Shown piece after piece: positions 16,454 through 22,440 of a stretch of 38,752 nucleotides of DNA. The notes beneath the pieces are model-generated. The model was not told where the DNA came from, made no database searches, and saw nothing but the letters and a program-made list of their open reading frames with translations. Numbering within the stretch: position 1 is the first letter of the stretch; the number at the start of each line of letters is the position of its first letter. A program made the position numbers and the translations under genes. This DNA is from Treponema sp. GTDB lineage: Bacteria > Spirochaetota > Spirochaetia > Treponematales > Breznakiellaceae. The stretch covers positions 1 through 38,752 of the forward strand of contig JAIRRJ010000033.1 in the NCBI GenBank assembly GCA_031256035.1, given 5' to 3'.

Positions 16454-17171
16454 GCCGCCCGTTGTTTTGTCAGAAAAAATAAGCCTGGCAAAAAACGACA
16501 AGCGCAGCCTTAACCAGCTTATCAAAGAATATACACCCTTTATAAAAAAATGTATCTCCGGTGTTTTTTACAATGGGCAAATGCGGCGGGACCATCTTAC
16601 CGAAGCCATGCTGGGTTTCATTCAGAGCGTAAAAACATTCCATGAAGATAAAGGCGCGTTCATCCCGTATGCCCAGATAGTTATCCGCAGCAGGCTTATC
16701 AACGCCGCAAAAAAAGAAGCGGCAATCCAAAAACCTCTTTTTCACATTATAGAAACCTCACAGGAAGATAAAAAAGATACACAATGGGAATATGAAAGCG
16801 CCGAACGTCAATATTACGAACTAATGGCCCGCAAAGAGGCACAAATGGAAATAACAGAATTAAACAGTACATTAACACAGTGGGGGTTTACCTGGTCAGA
16901 CCTGGTAAAAAATTGCCCCAAACAAAATCGTTCCCGGTGTTCATGTCATGAAGCGGTACAAACCTTATTGGCGGATAAACCGCTTCTTGCAGAAATGCTC
17001 AAAACAGGAAAGTTACCCATAAAACGAATATCCGCGATCTCAGGGCAATCGGAAAAATCACTTGAAAAATACCGCCGTTATATATCGGCGATTGTCCTCA
17101 TCCTGGAAGGCGATTATCCATATATTCATTCTTTCCTGCCGCAGTTCTTTGACAAGGAGGAATTACAGTGA
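16443..17171 (+). CDS. sigI: SigI-type RNA polymerase sigma factor
   Basis: A 242-residue protein. The sigma region 2 is at the N-terminus (RDHLTEAMLGFIQSVKTFHEDKG, then FIPYAQIVIRSRLI). The SigI-specific C-terminal region has TLTQWGFTWSDLVKNCPK, then LPIKRISAISGQSEKSLEKY, then ILEGDYPYI, and matches the Bacillus/Clostridium SigI family rather than sigma-70 region 4. An unusual cysteine group, C158, C166, C168 with H169 (NCPK...RCSCHEA), sits where I recall a SPKH-like segment in Firmicute SigI. SigI is controlled by a transmembrane RsgI, encoded next with a four-base overlap. The start ATG may be 16443 or 16446. Targets probably include the surrounding cluster, but no promoter match was confirmed. 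Confidence 0.88.
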   Translation: MMNEPPVVLSEKISLAKNDKRSLNQLIKEYTPFIKKCISGVFYNGQMRRDHLTEAMLGFIQSVKTFHEDKGAFIPYAQIVIRSRLINAAKKEAAIQKPLFHIIETSQEDKKDTQWEYESAERQYYELMARKEAQMEITELNSTLTQWGFTWSDLVKNCPKQNRSRCSCHEAVQTLLADKPLLAEMLKTGKLPIKRISAISGQSEKSLEKYRRYISAIVLILEGDYPYIHSFLPQFFDKEELQ

Positions 17172-17836
17172 AAGGTATAATCATGCAGCGCGGAGAGCGG
17201 AAAAGCATCGTTCTGTTGAACAACGGAAAAATAAGCGAAATACCCTCCCCCCTCAACTGTGAAGAAGGAATGGTTGTTACCATTTCATATAACAAAAGAA
17301 TAATTACTCTCATCAGCCTTTTATCCTGCGCTGCTTTGTTATGCGCTTTTCTTGTTCTGCGATCCGTCTATTATAATCCCTTTGGATATGTCCAGTTTAA
17401 CTATGGAAACGCCGCTGTAGAATTGGCCTATAACCGTTTTCAACGCATATTTGCCGTCCGTCCCCTGAACCAACTGGCGGTGGAACCGGTAGCAACACTT
17501 TCTCTCAACAATACCGGTATAGAGGCCGCATACGAAAAAATAATGCTATCATTCACCCGCTCCCCGTCATTTCCGGAGCAGAATCAGGTTTTAGTCCGTA
17601 TAGCCCAAGACAATCTTGCAGGAGCAAAAAAGATAGAGCAAAATTTGTCGCTTCTCTCACATCCTTTGGCGGCGGTGTCTTTCGAACTGTATACCCATGA
17701 ACTATACCGGGACATAATGACAGCAGGGCATCATAATCCCATAGTTTCACCACCCCAAAACAGCGTCCCTCAGATGTACAGATGGTGGAACAGAAATCAA
17801 AATATGCGCGGCAGGCGGAATTGTTGGAGCTGGTAA
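17168..17836 (+). CDS. rsgI: RsgI-like transmembrane anti-sigma factor
   Basis: The start is GTG 17168 behind AAGGAGG and overlaps the sigI stop as GTGA. The protein has 222 residues. An N-terminal RsgI domain (about 1-45: GIIMQRGERKSIVLLNNGKI, then EEGMVVTI) should bind SigI in the cytoplasm. One membrane span lies at about 46-65. The periplasmic domain begins FGYVQFNYGNAAVELAYNRF, equivalent to the YxxxDINPSVELxxN segment of Firmicute RsgI. The Asn-Pro pair that undergoes autocleavage in that family is Asn81-Ala82 here. There is no carbohydrate-binding module. The protein ends in a short Arg/Asn-rich tail with RRNCWSW, so the signal sensed is likely not polysaccharide. Confidence 0.82.
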   Translation: MKGIIMQRGERKSIVLLNNGKISEIPSPLNCEEGMVVTISYNKRIITLISLLSCAALLCAFLVLRSVYYNPFGYVQFNYGNAAVELAYNRFQRIFAVRPLNQLAVEPVATLSLNNTGIEAAYEKIMLSFTRSPSFPEQNQVLVRIAQDNLAGAKKIEQNLSLLSHPLAAVSFELYTHELYRDIMTAGHHNPIVSPPQNSVPQMYRWWNRNQNMRGRRNCWSW

Positions 17837-17891
17837 ACTTGCCACATACCCCCTGTTTTTATTATCTTTTTTTTGTATACTAATATATCAG

Positions 17892-17918
17892 CGGGGCATC
17901 TCCCCGGCACTTTTTTTT
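17892..17918 (+). terminator. Terminator-like hairpin just before the next ribosome binding site
   Basis: CGGGG, a CATCT loop and CCCCG form a perfect five-base stem (17892-17906). It is followed by GCAC and eight T residues (17911-17918), and GGAGGG of the next gene starts two bases later. It would separate sigI-rsgI from the Cys-rich genes downstream or act as an attenuator. Upstream, CCACATACCCCC (17842-17853) resembles a SigI -35 element, but no CGWA -10 element is present at the expected distance. Confidence 0.5.
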
Positions 17919-17930
17919 ATGGAGGGTTTT

Positions 17931-18347
17931 GTGAAAAAGATTAGTTTGTTATTGATTACTGCCTTTTTGGCAGGTGGCATGCTGTTAATGGCAGGATGTT
18001 CTGACGATCTGATTGACAGCCTGGAAGGTGCTATTCCGGCAGACCTCAGAAATACCACATGGTACAAGCAGATTGGTCAAAACACTGCCACGCTTGACTT
18101 TGGTACAGACGGCGTTACAGTCTCCGGCACTGAAACCCAGTGGGACGGCTATTGCCGTTATGGGGCTTGCGGTAAAGGCAACGGCTCTTGCGGTAATGGG
18201 TACTGTGGAAAAGGGAACGGTTCGTGCGGTTTCAGAAATAATGACGGCACAGAGCTATCCTGGGAGTATACCTGCACAGGCAACACACTTACCATCAAAA
18301 ATTGCAATAATTCGTCTTTCAATGGCGACTGGACAAAGGTCGAATAA
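17931..18347 (+). CDS. Lipoprotein with a Cys-Gly repeat loop in a lipocalin-like domain
   Basis: The start is GTG 17931, four bases after GGAGGG, giving 138 residues. An ATG at 17919 lies upstream of that site and is less likely. The signal peptide ends at lipobox LMAGC. The mature part, starting LRNTTWYKQIGQNTATLDFG and ending LTIKNCNN...GDWTKVE, looks like a short lipocalin-like barrel common in treponemal lipoproteins. Its middle is interrupted by a repeat with cysteines spaced C-x4-C-x6-C-x4-C-x6-C, in which CGKGNGSCG occurs twice. Such a loop could bind a metal. It follows sigI-rsgI and a possible attenuator, and is the first of three Cys-rich small genes. Confidence 0.72.
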   Translation: MKKISLLLITAFLAGGMLLMAGCSDDLIDSLEGAIPADLRNTTWYKQIGQNTATLDFGTDGVTVSGTETQWDGYCRYGACGKGNGSCGNGYCGKGNGSCGFRNNDGTELSWEYTCTGNTLTIKNCNNSSFNGDWTKVE

Positions 18348-18349
18348 AT

Positions 18350-18733
18350 ATGAAAAAACTTTTATTTATATTGGCTATTATTTTTTTGGCAGCAGGTACG
18401 GCATCAGCTCAGGGCTGGGGTAATTCAGTTACAGTAACCGGCGCACTTCAACTGCAAAACGGTCAAGTTACAATTATAAACGGGAACATCGCCTATTATT
18501 GCCCAATGATTGAACGATATGCCGGCTTTATTGATGGCTTAAAAGAAGGAAACACTGTTACTATTGAAGGCTTTGCCTATGGTAATTTATTGCAGCCGGT
18601 TAAAATAACCGCCGGTGGAAAATCGTATGATTTTCTCGCAAATAATAATTCCGGTGGCTTTGGCGGCAGATGCTGTACCGGGACAATGGCAGGCGGTTTT
18701 TGCGGAAGACGCGGCGGCCGTGGACGCTGGTAA
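18350..18733 (+). CDS. Small exported OB-like protein with Gly/Cys/Arg-rich tail
   Basis: A 127-residue protein with signal peptide MKKLLFILAIIFLAAGTASAQ. The core VTVTGALQLQNGQVTIINGN, then LKEGNTVTIEGFAYG, then LQPVKITAGGKSYDF reads as a small beta-barrel resembling the OB-type periplasmic fold. The last 30 residues are Gly-rich with GGRCCTG and GGFCGRRGGRGRW, giving a vicinal Cys pair and a third Cys. It starts two bases after the preceding stop, so it is certainly in the same transcript. A metal- or thiol-related role is inferred only from the shared Cys-rich pattern of neighbouring products. Confidence 0.65.
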   Translation: MKKLLFILAIIFLAAGTASAQGWGNSVTVTGALQLQNGQVTIINGNIAYYCPMIERYAGFIDGLKEGNTVTIEGFAYGNLLQPVKITAGGKSYDFLANNNSGGFGGRCCTGTMAGGFCGRRGGRGRW

Positions 18734-18760
18734 AACAGCTAAAGCATAAGGAGGAATACC

Positions 18761-18919
18761 ATGTGTTGTTATTATAACGGATTTGCAGGACATCACGGAT
18801 TTGGTATGTTCCATGGTTTGGGAAGTATCTTCGGTATAGTTCTGATAATTGTGGGAATCCTTTTTGCTATAAAGCTGGTGAAAGAAATATTTTTCGGCAA
18901 TACAGTCAAAAAAGTATAA
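18761..18919 (+). CDS. 52-residue His/Cys-headed single-span membrane protein
   Basis: The frame starts with ATG 18761 behind a strong AAGGAGG (18748-18754) and encodes 52 residues. The head is MCCYYNGFAGHHGFGMFHGL, with a vicinal Cys pair and three His, followed by one membrane span (GSIFGIVLIIVGILFAIKLV) and a short basic tail. The ribosome binding site, the codon use and the tight spacing to the preceding gene make it a real gene. The Cys/His head suggests binding of a soft or transition metal such as copper, which is an inference. It is the last plus-strand gene before a bidirectional hairpin. Confidence 0.75.
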   Translation: MCCYYNGFAGHHGFGMFHGLGSIFGIVLIIVGILFAIKLVKEIFFGNTVKKV

Positions 18920-18940
18920 ACATTTTTAACTGCTTTTAAT

Positions 18941-18973
18941 AAGAGACATCAGATTCACTATCTGGTGTCTCTT
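18941..18973. terminator. Bidirectional hairpin between convergent genes
   Basis: AAGAGACATCAGAT (18941-18954) pairs with ATCTGGTGTCTCTT (18960-18973) around TCACT, a 14-base stem with one T-G position. The right arm encodes the last residues and stop of the membrane ferredoxin gene on the minus strand. It likely ends both the long plus-strand cluster and the minus-strand gene, though the T tracts are weak. Confidence 0.6.
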
Positions 18974-20088
18974 ATGACATGAAAATCCCAGCCCGGCACA
19001 TAAGAGCCTACATTCCTAAGCGGCGTGTCCATCGGAACTGTTTCAGGAATTTCCATAAAAACATAAAAGTCAGATAATTCCATCCCCATATATTCAGCCC
19101 CTGTTTCAATGGTCATCATACCTCTAAGTTCCGATGCTTTAAGAGGCTCTCCGCTTTCCCTCACCGATTCAATGCTTGGAACGGTCAATTTTAACATTCC
19201 CGCCCTGTCAAATACAAACAAGCTTCCGAAAAAAATTGTTACTGTCGCAATCACAAAGATTAATGGTTTAATCGTTTTTCCAAACACAGTCATTCTTATG
19301 CAATTCTTTTGAGAAGGGCAGGCGGTAATACATTGGCCGCACGCAATACATTCTGCGGATTTTACCGCATCAGTTTTACTGACATCAACATTCATTGGGC
19401 AGATCTTTGAACATTGTTCACATGCGGAACAGTTACATGAGGTGCAGGCATTGCGCCTGATTTTTGCAGGGCTTATTTTTGCGATAATGCCGTACAACGC
19501 TCCCGCAGGGCAAAGGTACTTGCAGAAAAATCTGTCAATAAATATTGAAACTGCAAGTACAATTACCAGTATTACAAAGCCAGTTCCTGTTTCACTGAAC
19601 AATCCCTTTCCTGCCCATATATGGGCAAACGCGGCGTAAGGATCGTAAGGTGAAATCCAGATTGACGCCGTTACCCACGCCATGACGGTAACAAAAACCA
19701 ACACTGCATATTTGAGAAAGCGCAAAACAGCATCCGCTTTTACAGGCACTGTGAATTTTCTTTTGGCAATCTTTCCGGTAAATTCCTGCAGCGCGCCAAA
19801 AGGGCAAATATTGCCGCAAAATGCCCTGCCAAAAAGAAAAGCAAAAACAAGCGTAAAGAAAAACAAGGTCATAGTGCCGCTGAATATTTTCTGCAAATTT
19901 GCGTTTCCCGCAATCCATGACCACAGATTTTCAAGCCCGCCAAGGGGGCATAAGGCGTGAACTGATGGTAACATCACCCTGCTGTTGTTAATATGCAGAT
20001 AGTGGATCAGCATTGTACCGCCCAATATTAGTGCCAAAACAATCCATCTTGCATATTTTGCAATATTTTTACCTGTTAATTTAGCCAT
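18958..20088 (-). CDS. NapH/FtrD-like membrane polyferredoxin
   Basis: A 376-residue inner-membrane iron-sulfur protein with a GGAG site before the ATG. It has a CPLGGLE motif after the first span and two cytoplasmic C-x3-CP elements (FCGNICPFGAL and FCKYLCPAGAL). Two ferredoxin [4Fe-4S] motifs follow (CSACEQCSKICP and CIACGQCITACP), with an extra CTSCNC just before them. The C-terminal 90 residues form a soluble domain after the last span. Relatives such as NapH, MauN and FtrD pass electrons across or within the membrane, and FtrD does so for FTR1-type iron uptake. It converges on the DUF2318/DUF4418/ABC cluster and may supply reducing power to it. That link is inferred. Confidence 0.85.
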   Translation of the reverse strand: MAKLTGKNIAKYARWIVLALILGGTMLIHYLHINNSRVMLPSVHALCPLGGLENLWSWIAGNANLQKIFSGTMTLFFFTLVFAFLFGRAFCGNICPFGALQEFTGKIAKRKFTVPVKADAVLRFLKYAVLVFVTVMAWVTASIWISPYDPYAAFAHIWAGKGLFSETGTGFVILVIVLAVSIFIDRFFCKYLCPAGALYGIIAKISPAKIRRNACTSCNCSACEQCSKICPMNVDVSKTDAVKSAECIACGQCITACPSQKNCIRMTVFGKTIKPLIFVIATVTIFFGSLFVFDRAGMLKLTVPSIESVRESGEPLKASELRGMMTIETGAEYMGMELSDFYVFMEIPETVPMDTPLRNVGSYVPGWDFHVIRDTR

Positions 20089-20143
20089 TTATTTACTCCG
20101 TATATTTTATAGATATAATTTTAACATCAAATATGTTTTCAAG

Positions 20144-20935
20144 CTACACGCCAATCACCCTCTCAGCGTTTTTCCGTAAAATCAGCTCTCTTTCGCTGTC
20201 TGAAAGATCGAGGCTCATAAATTCGGCAAGGCAGGCGGCGGGATCCCACATGGGATAATCGGAGCCAAAAAGGAAGCGTTCAGCCCCGTAGGCGCGTATA
20301 AGCTCTGCTGCCCGCCTTGTGCCGATAAAAGAAAGCGAGCTTGAAACATCGAAAAAACAGCGCCGGTTGTGAAAATAATCGTAGGCAATATCGAAAACTG
20401 ACCAGCCGCCGAAATGGGCTGCCACCACGCAGAGTTTCGGAAAATTATCCAATACGCGCGCCAGCCGCGATGGGTGTGAAAATGAGTAACGGTAGTCGCC
20501 GGTATGAAAAATAACGGGCAGCCTGCCTTCAATGGAGGCGTAAATGTCCATCATAGCTTCGTCATCGATATTGAAACGCTGCATGTCTGGGTGGAATTTT
20601 AAGCCTTTTAGCCCAAGGCCAATGAGCCGCTCAATTTCGTCAAGGGGATTTTCCATGTCCTTGTGCAGCGTTCCAAACCCTGTGAACTGGGAATGTTCGC
20701 AGCAGGCGGAGGCGATGTAATCGTTGATTGCCTGCACCTGGCCGGGAATGGCGGCGGCGGAAAACACCACAAAACGACCAATGCCCCCGCGCCGTCCGCT
20801 TTCCAAAAGACCGTCAATAGTGCCGTCTCCGCCCGCCATGCCAACGTTGTAAAATTCCCCGATGCTGGCAACTGCCTTAGCGGCGATTTTTTCCGGGTAA
20901 ATGTGGGTGTGAAAGTCGATTATATCGCCTGACAT
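20144..20935 (-). CDS. Amidohydrolase family 2 (TIM-barrel) hydrolase
   Basis: A 263-residue cytoplasmic enzyme of the amidohydrolase_2 superfamily. The metal-site pattern is in order: DFHTH (H9, H11), LKFHPD, FHTGDY, AAHFGG and FLFGSDYPMWDP, with the catalytic Asp in GSDYP. The substrate is unknown. Relatives include decarboxylases and lactonases acting on aromatic or sugar acids. Its ATG lies two bases after the stop of the XRE antitoxin gene and has only a weak ribosome binding site, so it may be translated by coupling from the toxin-antitoxin transcript, which is unusual for a metabolic gene. Confidence 0.82.
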   Translation of the reverse strand: MSGDIIDFHTHIYPEKIAAKAVASIGEFYNVGMAGGDGTIDGLLESGRRGGIGRFVVFSAAAIPGQVQAINDYIASACCEHSQFTGFGTLHKDMENPLDEIERLIGLGLKGLKFHPDMQRFNIDDEAMMDIYASIEGRLPVIFHTGDYRYSFSHPSRLARVLDNFPKLCVVAAHFGGWSVFDIAYDYFHNRRCFFDVSSSLSFIGTRRAAELIRAYGAERFLFGSDYPMWDPAACLAEFMSLDLSDSERELILRKNAERVIGV

Positions 20936-20937
20936 TT

Positions 20938-21336
20938 TTACAAAAACACCCGGTAACTGATGTTCAATGCGGTTCCTATTTTCCGGGCATTGTGCTTGCC
21001 GATGGGACGCCTGCCGTTTTCCATATCAGAGATATGCCTTCTAGGAATACCGGTCAATTCAGAAAGCTGTACTTGAGTAATATTTTCTTTGCCTCTTGCT
21101 CCGATAAGCAGATTGCCGGGCGTACGTTCGGCGAACAGTCCTTTCGCGTCCGCCAATTCATGACTGTAATCAGGGATTGCATCCGCACATACACAGCCAT
21201 GCTCCTCAAGGTAATGCTTTATACGATATGCACTTGGCGCAGGACATGATACGAAGAACTGCATATCGACAGCGCCGGAGCGTTTCGCGGCAGGACATTC
21301 CGTTTTAATAAAGGGCTTTTTCGTGTGTGCCAACAT
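20938..21336 (-). CDS. XRE-family antitoxin of a type II toxin-antitoxin pair
   Basis: A 132-residue protein. The start is ATG 21336, supported by GGAGGT five bases upstream within the toxin gene. A helix-turn-helix of the XRE class lies at the C-terminus (TQVQLSELTGIPRRHISDMENGRRPIG). The N-terminal 80 residues (FFVSCPAPSAYRIKHYLEEHG, then a PDYSHELADA segment) are the probable toxin-binding part, with several Cys. It overlaps the toxin gene by 32 bases. The toxin-first order matches HigBA-like systems. It probably binds the palindrome at 21586-21608 to repress the operon. Confidence 0.8.
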   Translation of the reverse strand: MLAHTKKPFIKTECPAAKRSGAVDMQFFVSCPAPSAYRIKHYLEEHGCVCADAIPDYSHELADAKGLFAERTPGNLLIGARGKENITQVQLSELTGIPRRHISDMENGRRPIGKHNARKIGTALNISYRVFL

Positions 21337-21583
21337 ATACTACCTCCACAAGCTTTACTTTGTTTTCGCCGATTTCTTCCCACACTGCGACATAGGTGGG
21401 TCTGCCTTTCTTTATATGGCAATGGTGCCGGTTATACGGCAGTTTGCTATAATTAGGCCAGTTTCCCCGCACCGGGCCGCATTGCTCAATTTCAGCAATG
21501 AGCAATTCCATCGTTTTTGATACCATTTCCGGCAAGCGTTTTTTCAAGAATTTTTTCCGATCGTATACAACCTGCCAGTTCAT
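21305..21583 (-). CDS. RelE/ParE-superfamily toxin
   Basis: The start is ATG 21583 (92 residues). An in-frame GTG at 21592 adds three. The chain MNWQVVYDRKKFLKKRLPEM, LPYNRHHCHIKKGRPTYVAVW, and the C-terminal YVGTHEKALY follow the RelE/YoeB pattern, where the basic residues and C-terminal aromatic residue contact mRNA in the ribosomal A site. It therefore probably inhibits translation when freed from the downstream XRE antitoxin. The GTG and ATG lie 3 and 12 bases after the -10 box, so the mRNA would be almost leaderless and no ribosome binding site exists. Confidence 0.8.
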   Translation of the reverse strand: MNWQVVYDRKKFLKKRLPEMVSKTMELLIAEIEQCGPVRGNWPNYSKLPYNRHHCHIKKGRPTYVAVWEEIGENKVKLVEVVYVGTHEKALY

Positions 21584-21585
21584 AG

Positions 21586-21624
21586 TATGCACTAATTATT
21601 AGTGCATAACCGGAATCTTGTCAA
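21586..21624 (-). promoter_or_regulatory. Promoter and palindromic operator of the toxin-antitoxin operon
   Basis: On the minus strand TTGACA (21624-21619), a 17-base spacer and TAATAA (21601-21596) form a near-consensus sigma-70 promoter. An 11-base-arm palindrome (arms TATGCACTAAT and ATTAGTGCATA around one base, 21586-21608) covers the -10 box and reaches the toxin start. This is the expected layout of an operator for autorepression by the XRE antitoxin. Confidence 0.75.
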
Positions 21625-21639
21625 GCAGAATAATTAAGG

Positions 21640-22440
21640 TTATTTTTTTGTCTTCAGTTCTTTCTTTACATCGTCAAGCCTTTTGGTGAGGGTTGCGATT
21701 GTGCGTTCCAGCCGGGCTTTTTCTTTTTCAAGACGCAGGACGGGGTCTTCAGATTCGCTCTGTTTGCGCATCTGCATTTTTACCGTGTCGGGGCTTTTTC
21801 CCTTGATGAGCGCGGTCTCTGCCGCCTGACGGTTGTCGTTATCGCGGATACCGGCAAGGAAGCGCATATTGTCCGCGCCCACTTCGGGGGCAATATCGTA
21901 CTCGAACATTTTCATCGCCATGTTGGCGGCTGTCCGGGGGATACGCAGCATACGGTCAACATAGTCCTCAAAGCGAACGCCGATGCCGGTGCAGAGTTCA
22001 TGCGCTTTTAGTAACTGTTTCCCCATTTCCTTCACAAGCTCGCCGTTGTTTTTAAGGAATTTGGCGCGGATAATTTCCGTCAGTTTTAACAGTTCTGGAG
22101 AGGCAGTAAAAACATCATGGTAGATTTTTTTGGCTTCAGCTTTTTCAAGCAGGGCGTGAAAGATTGCCCAGAATTCGGTATTGTGCGCGCGGGGGGAAAG
22201 TGTGCCGCCCCGCGAACATGAGTGCAGATGATGCGCGTATTCATGGATTGCCGTATAAAGCAGCAGATTTTCACCTGCACTGTCCTGTTGGAAATTGCGA
22301 TTATGGATGATTATCTCCCTTGAATCCGGCTTGTAAAGGCCGTTCACTTTGGAGCTTTTCTTCCCCGAAAACACCAGCGCAAATTCAAGCGGTGCGTCTT
22401 CAATAGCCAGCAGTTTTTCTCTAACTTTGTCCTGATTCAT
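21640..22440 (-). CDS. HExxH metallopeptidase-like protein with coiled-coil tail
   Basis: A 266-residue cytoplasmic protein. AIHEYAHHLH (H66, E67, H70) is a zincin active-site motif. The preceding strand REIIIHNRNF and a downstream acidic helix could complete the fold, but the third ligand is not certain. The C-terminal 45 residues (RLEKEKARLERTIATLTKRL and beyond) form a coiled coil. I do not recognise a named family. Wss1/SprT-like and ImmA-like peptidases are alternatives. Its start overlaps the rsmE stop by four bases (ATGA), so both are made from one mRNA. No substrate can be inferred from that pairing. Confidence 0.65.
   Translation of the reverse strand: MNQDKVREKLLAIEDAPLEFALVFSGKKSSKVNGLYKPDSREIIIHNRNFQQDSAGENLLLYTAIHEYAHHLHSCSRGGTLSPRAHNTEFWAIFHALLEKAEAKKIYHDVFTASPELLKLTEIIRAKFLKNNGELVKEMGKQLLKAHELCTGIGVRFEDYVDRMLRIPRTAANMAMKMFEYDIAPEVGADNMRFLAGIRDNDNRQAAETALIKGKSPDTVKMQMRKQSESEDPVLRLEKEKARLERTIATLTKRLDDVKKELKTKK

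Noticed and set aside
17842..17880. Complete SigI promoter before the Cys-rich genes
   Set aside because: Only the C-run (ACCCCC) is present. No CGWA -10 element occurs at a suitable distance, so I list it only as a partial match.
8706..18919. Ribosomally made modified peptide (RiPP) cluster, suggested by Gly/Cys-rich C-termini and an ABC transporter
   Set aside because: No radical-SAM, YcaO, lanthipeptide or peptidase-type transporter genes are present, and the Cys-rich proteins have signal peptides or lipoboxes rather than leader peptides.
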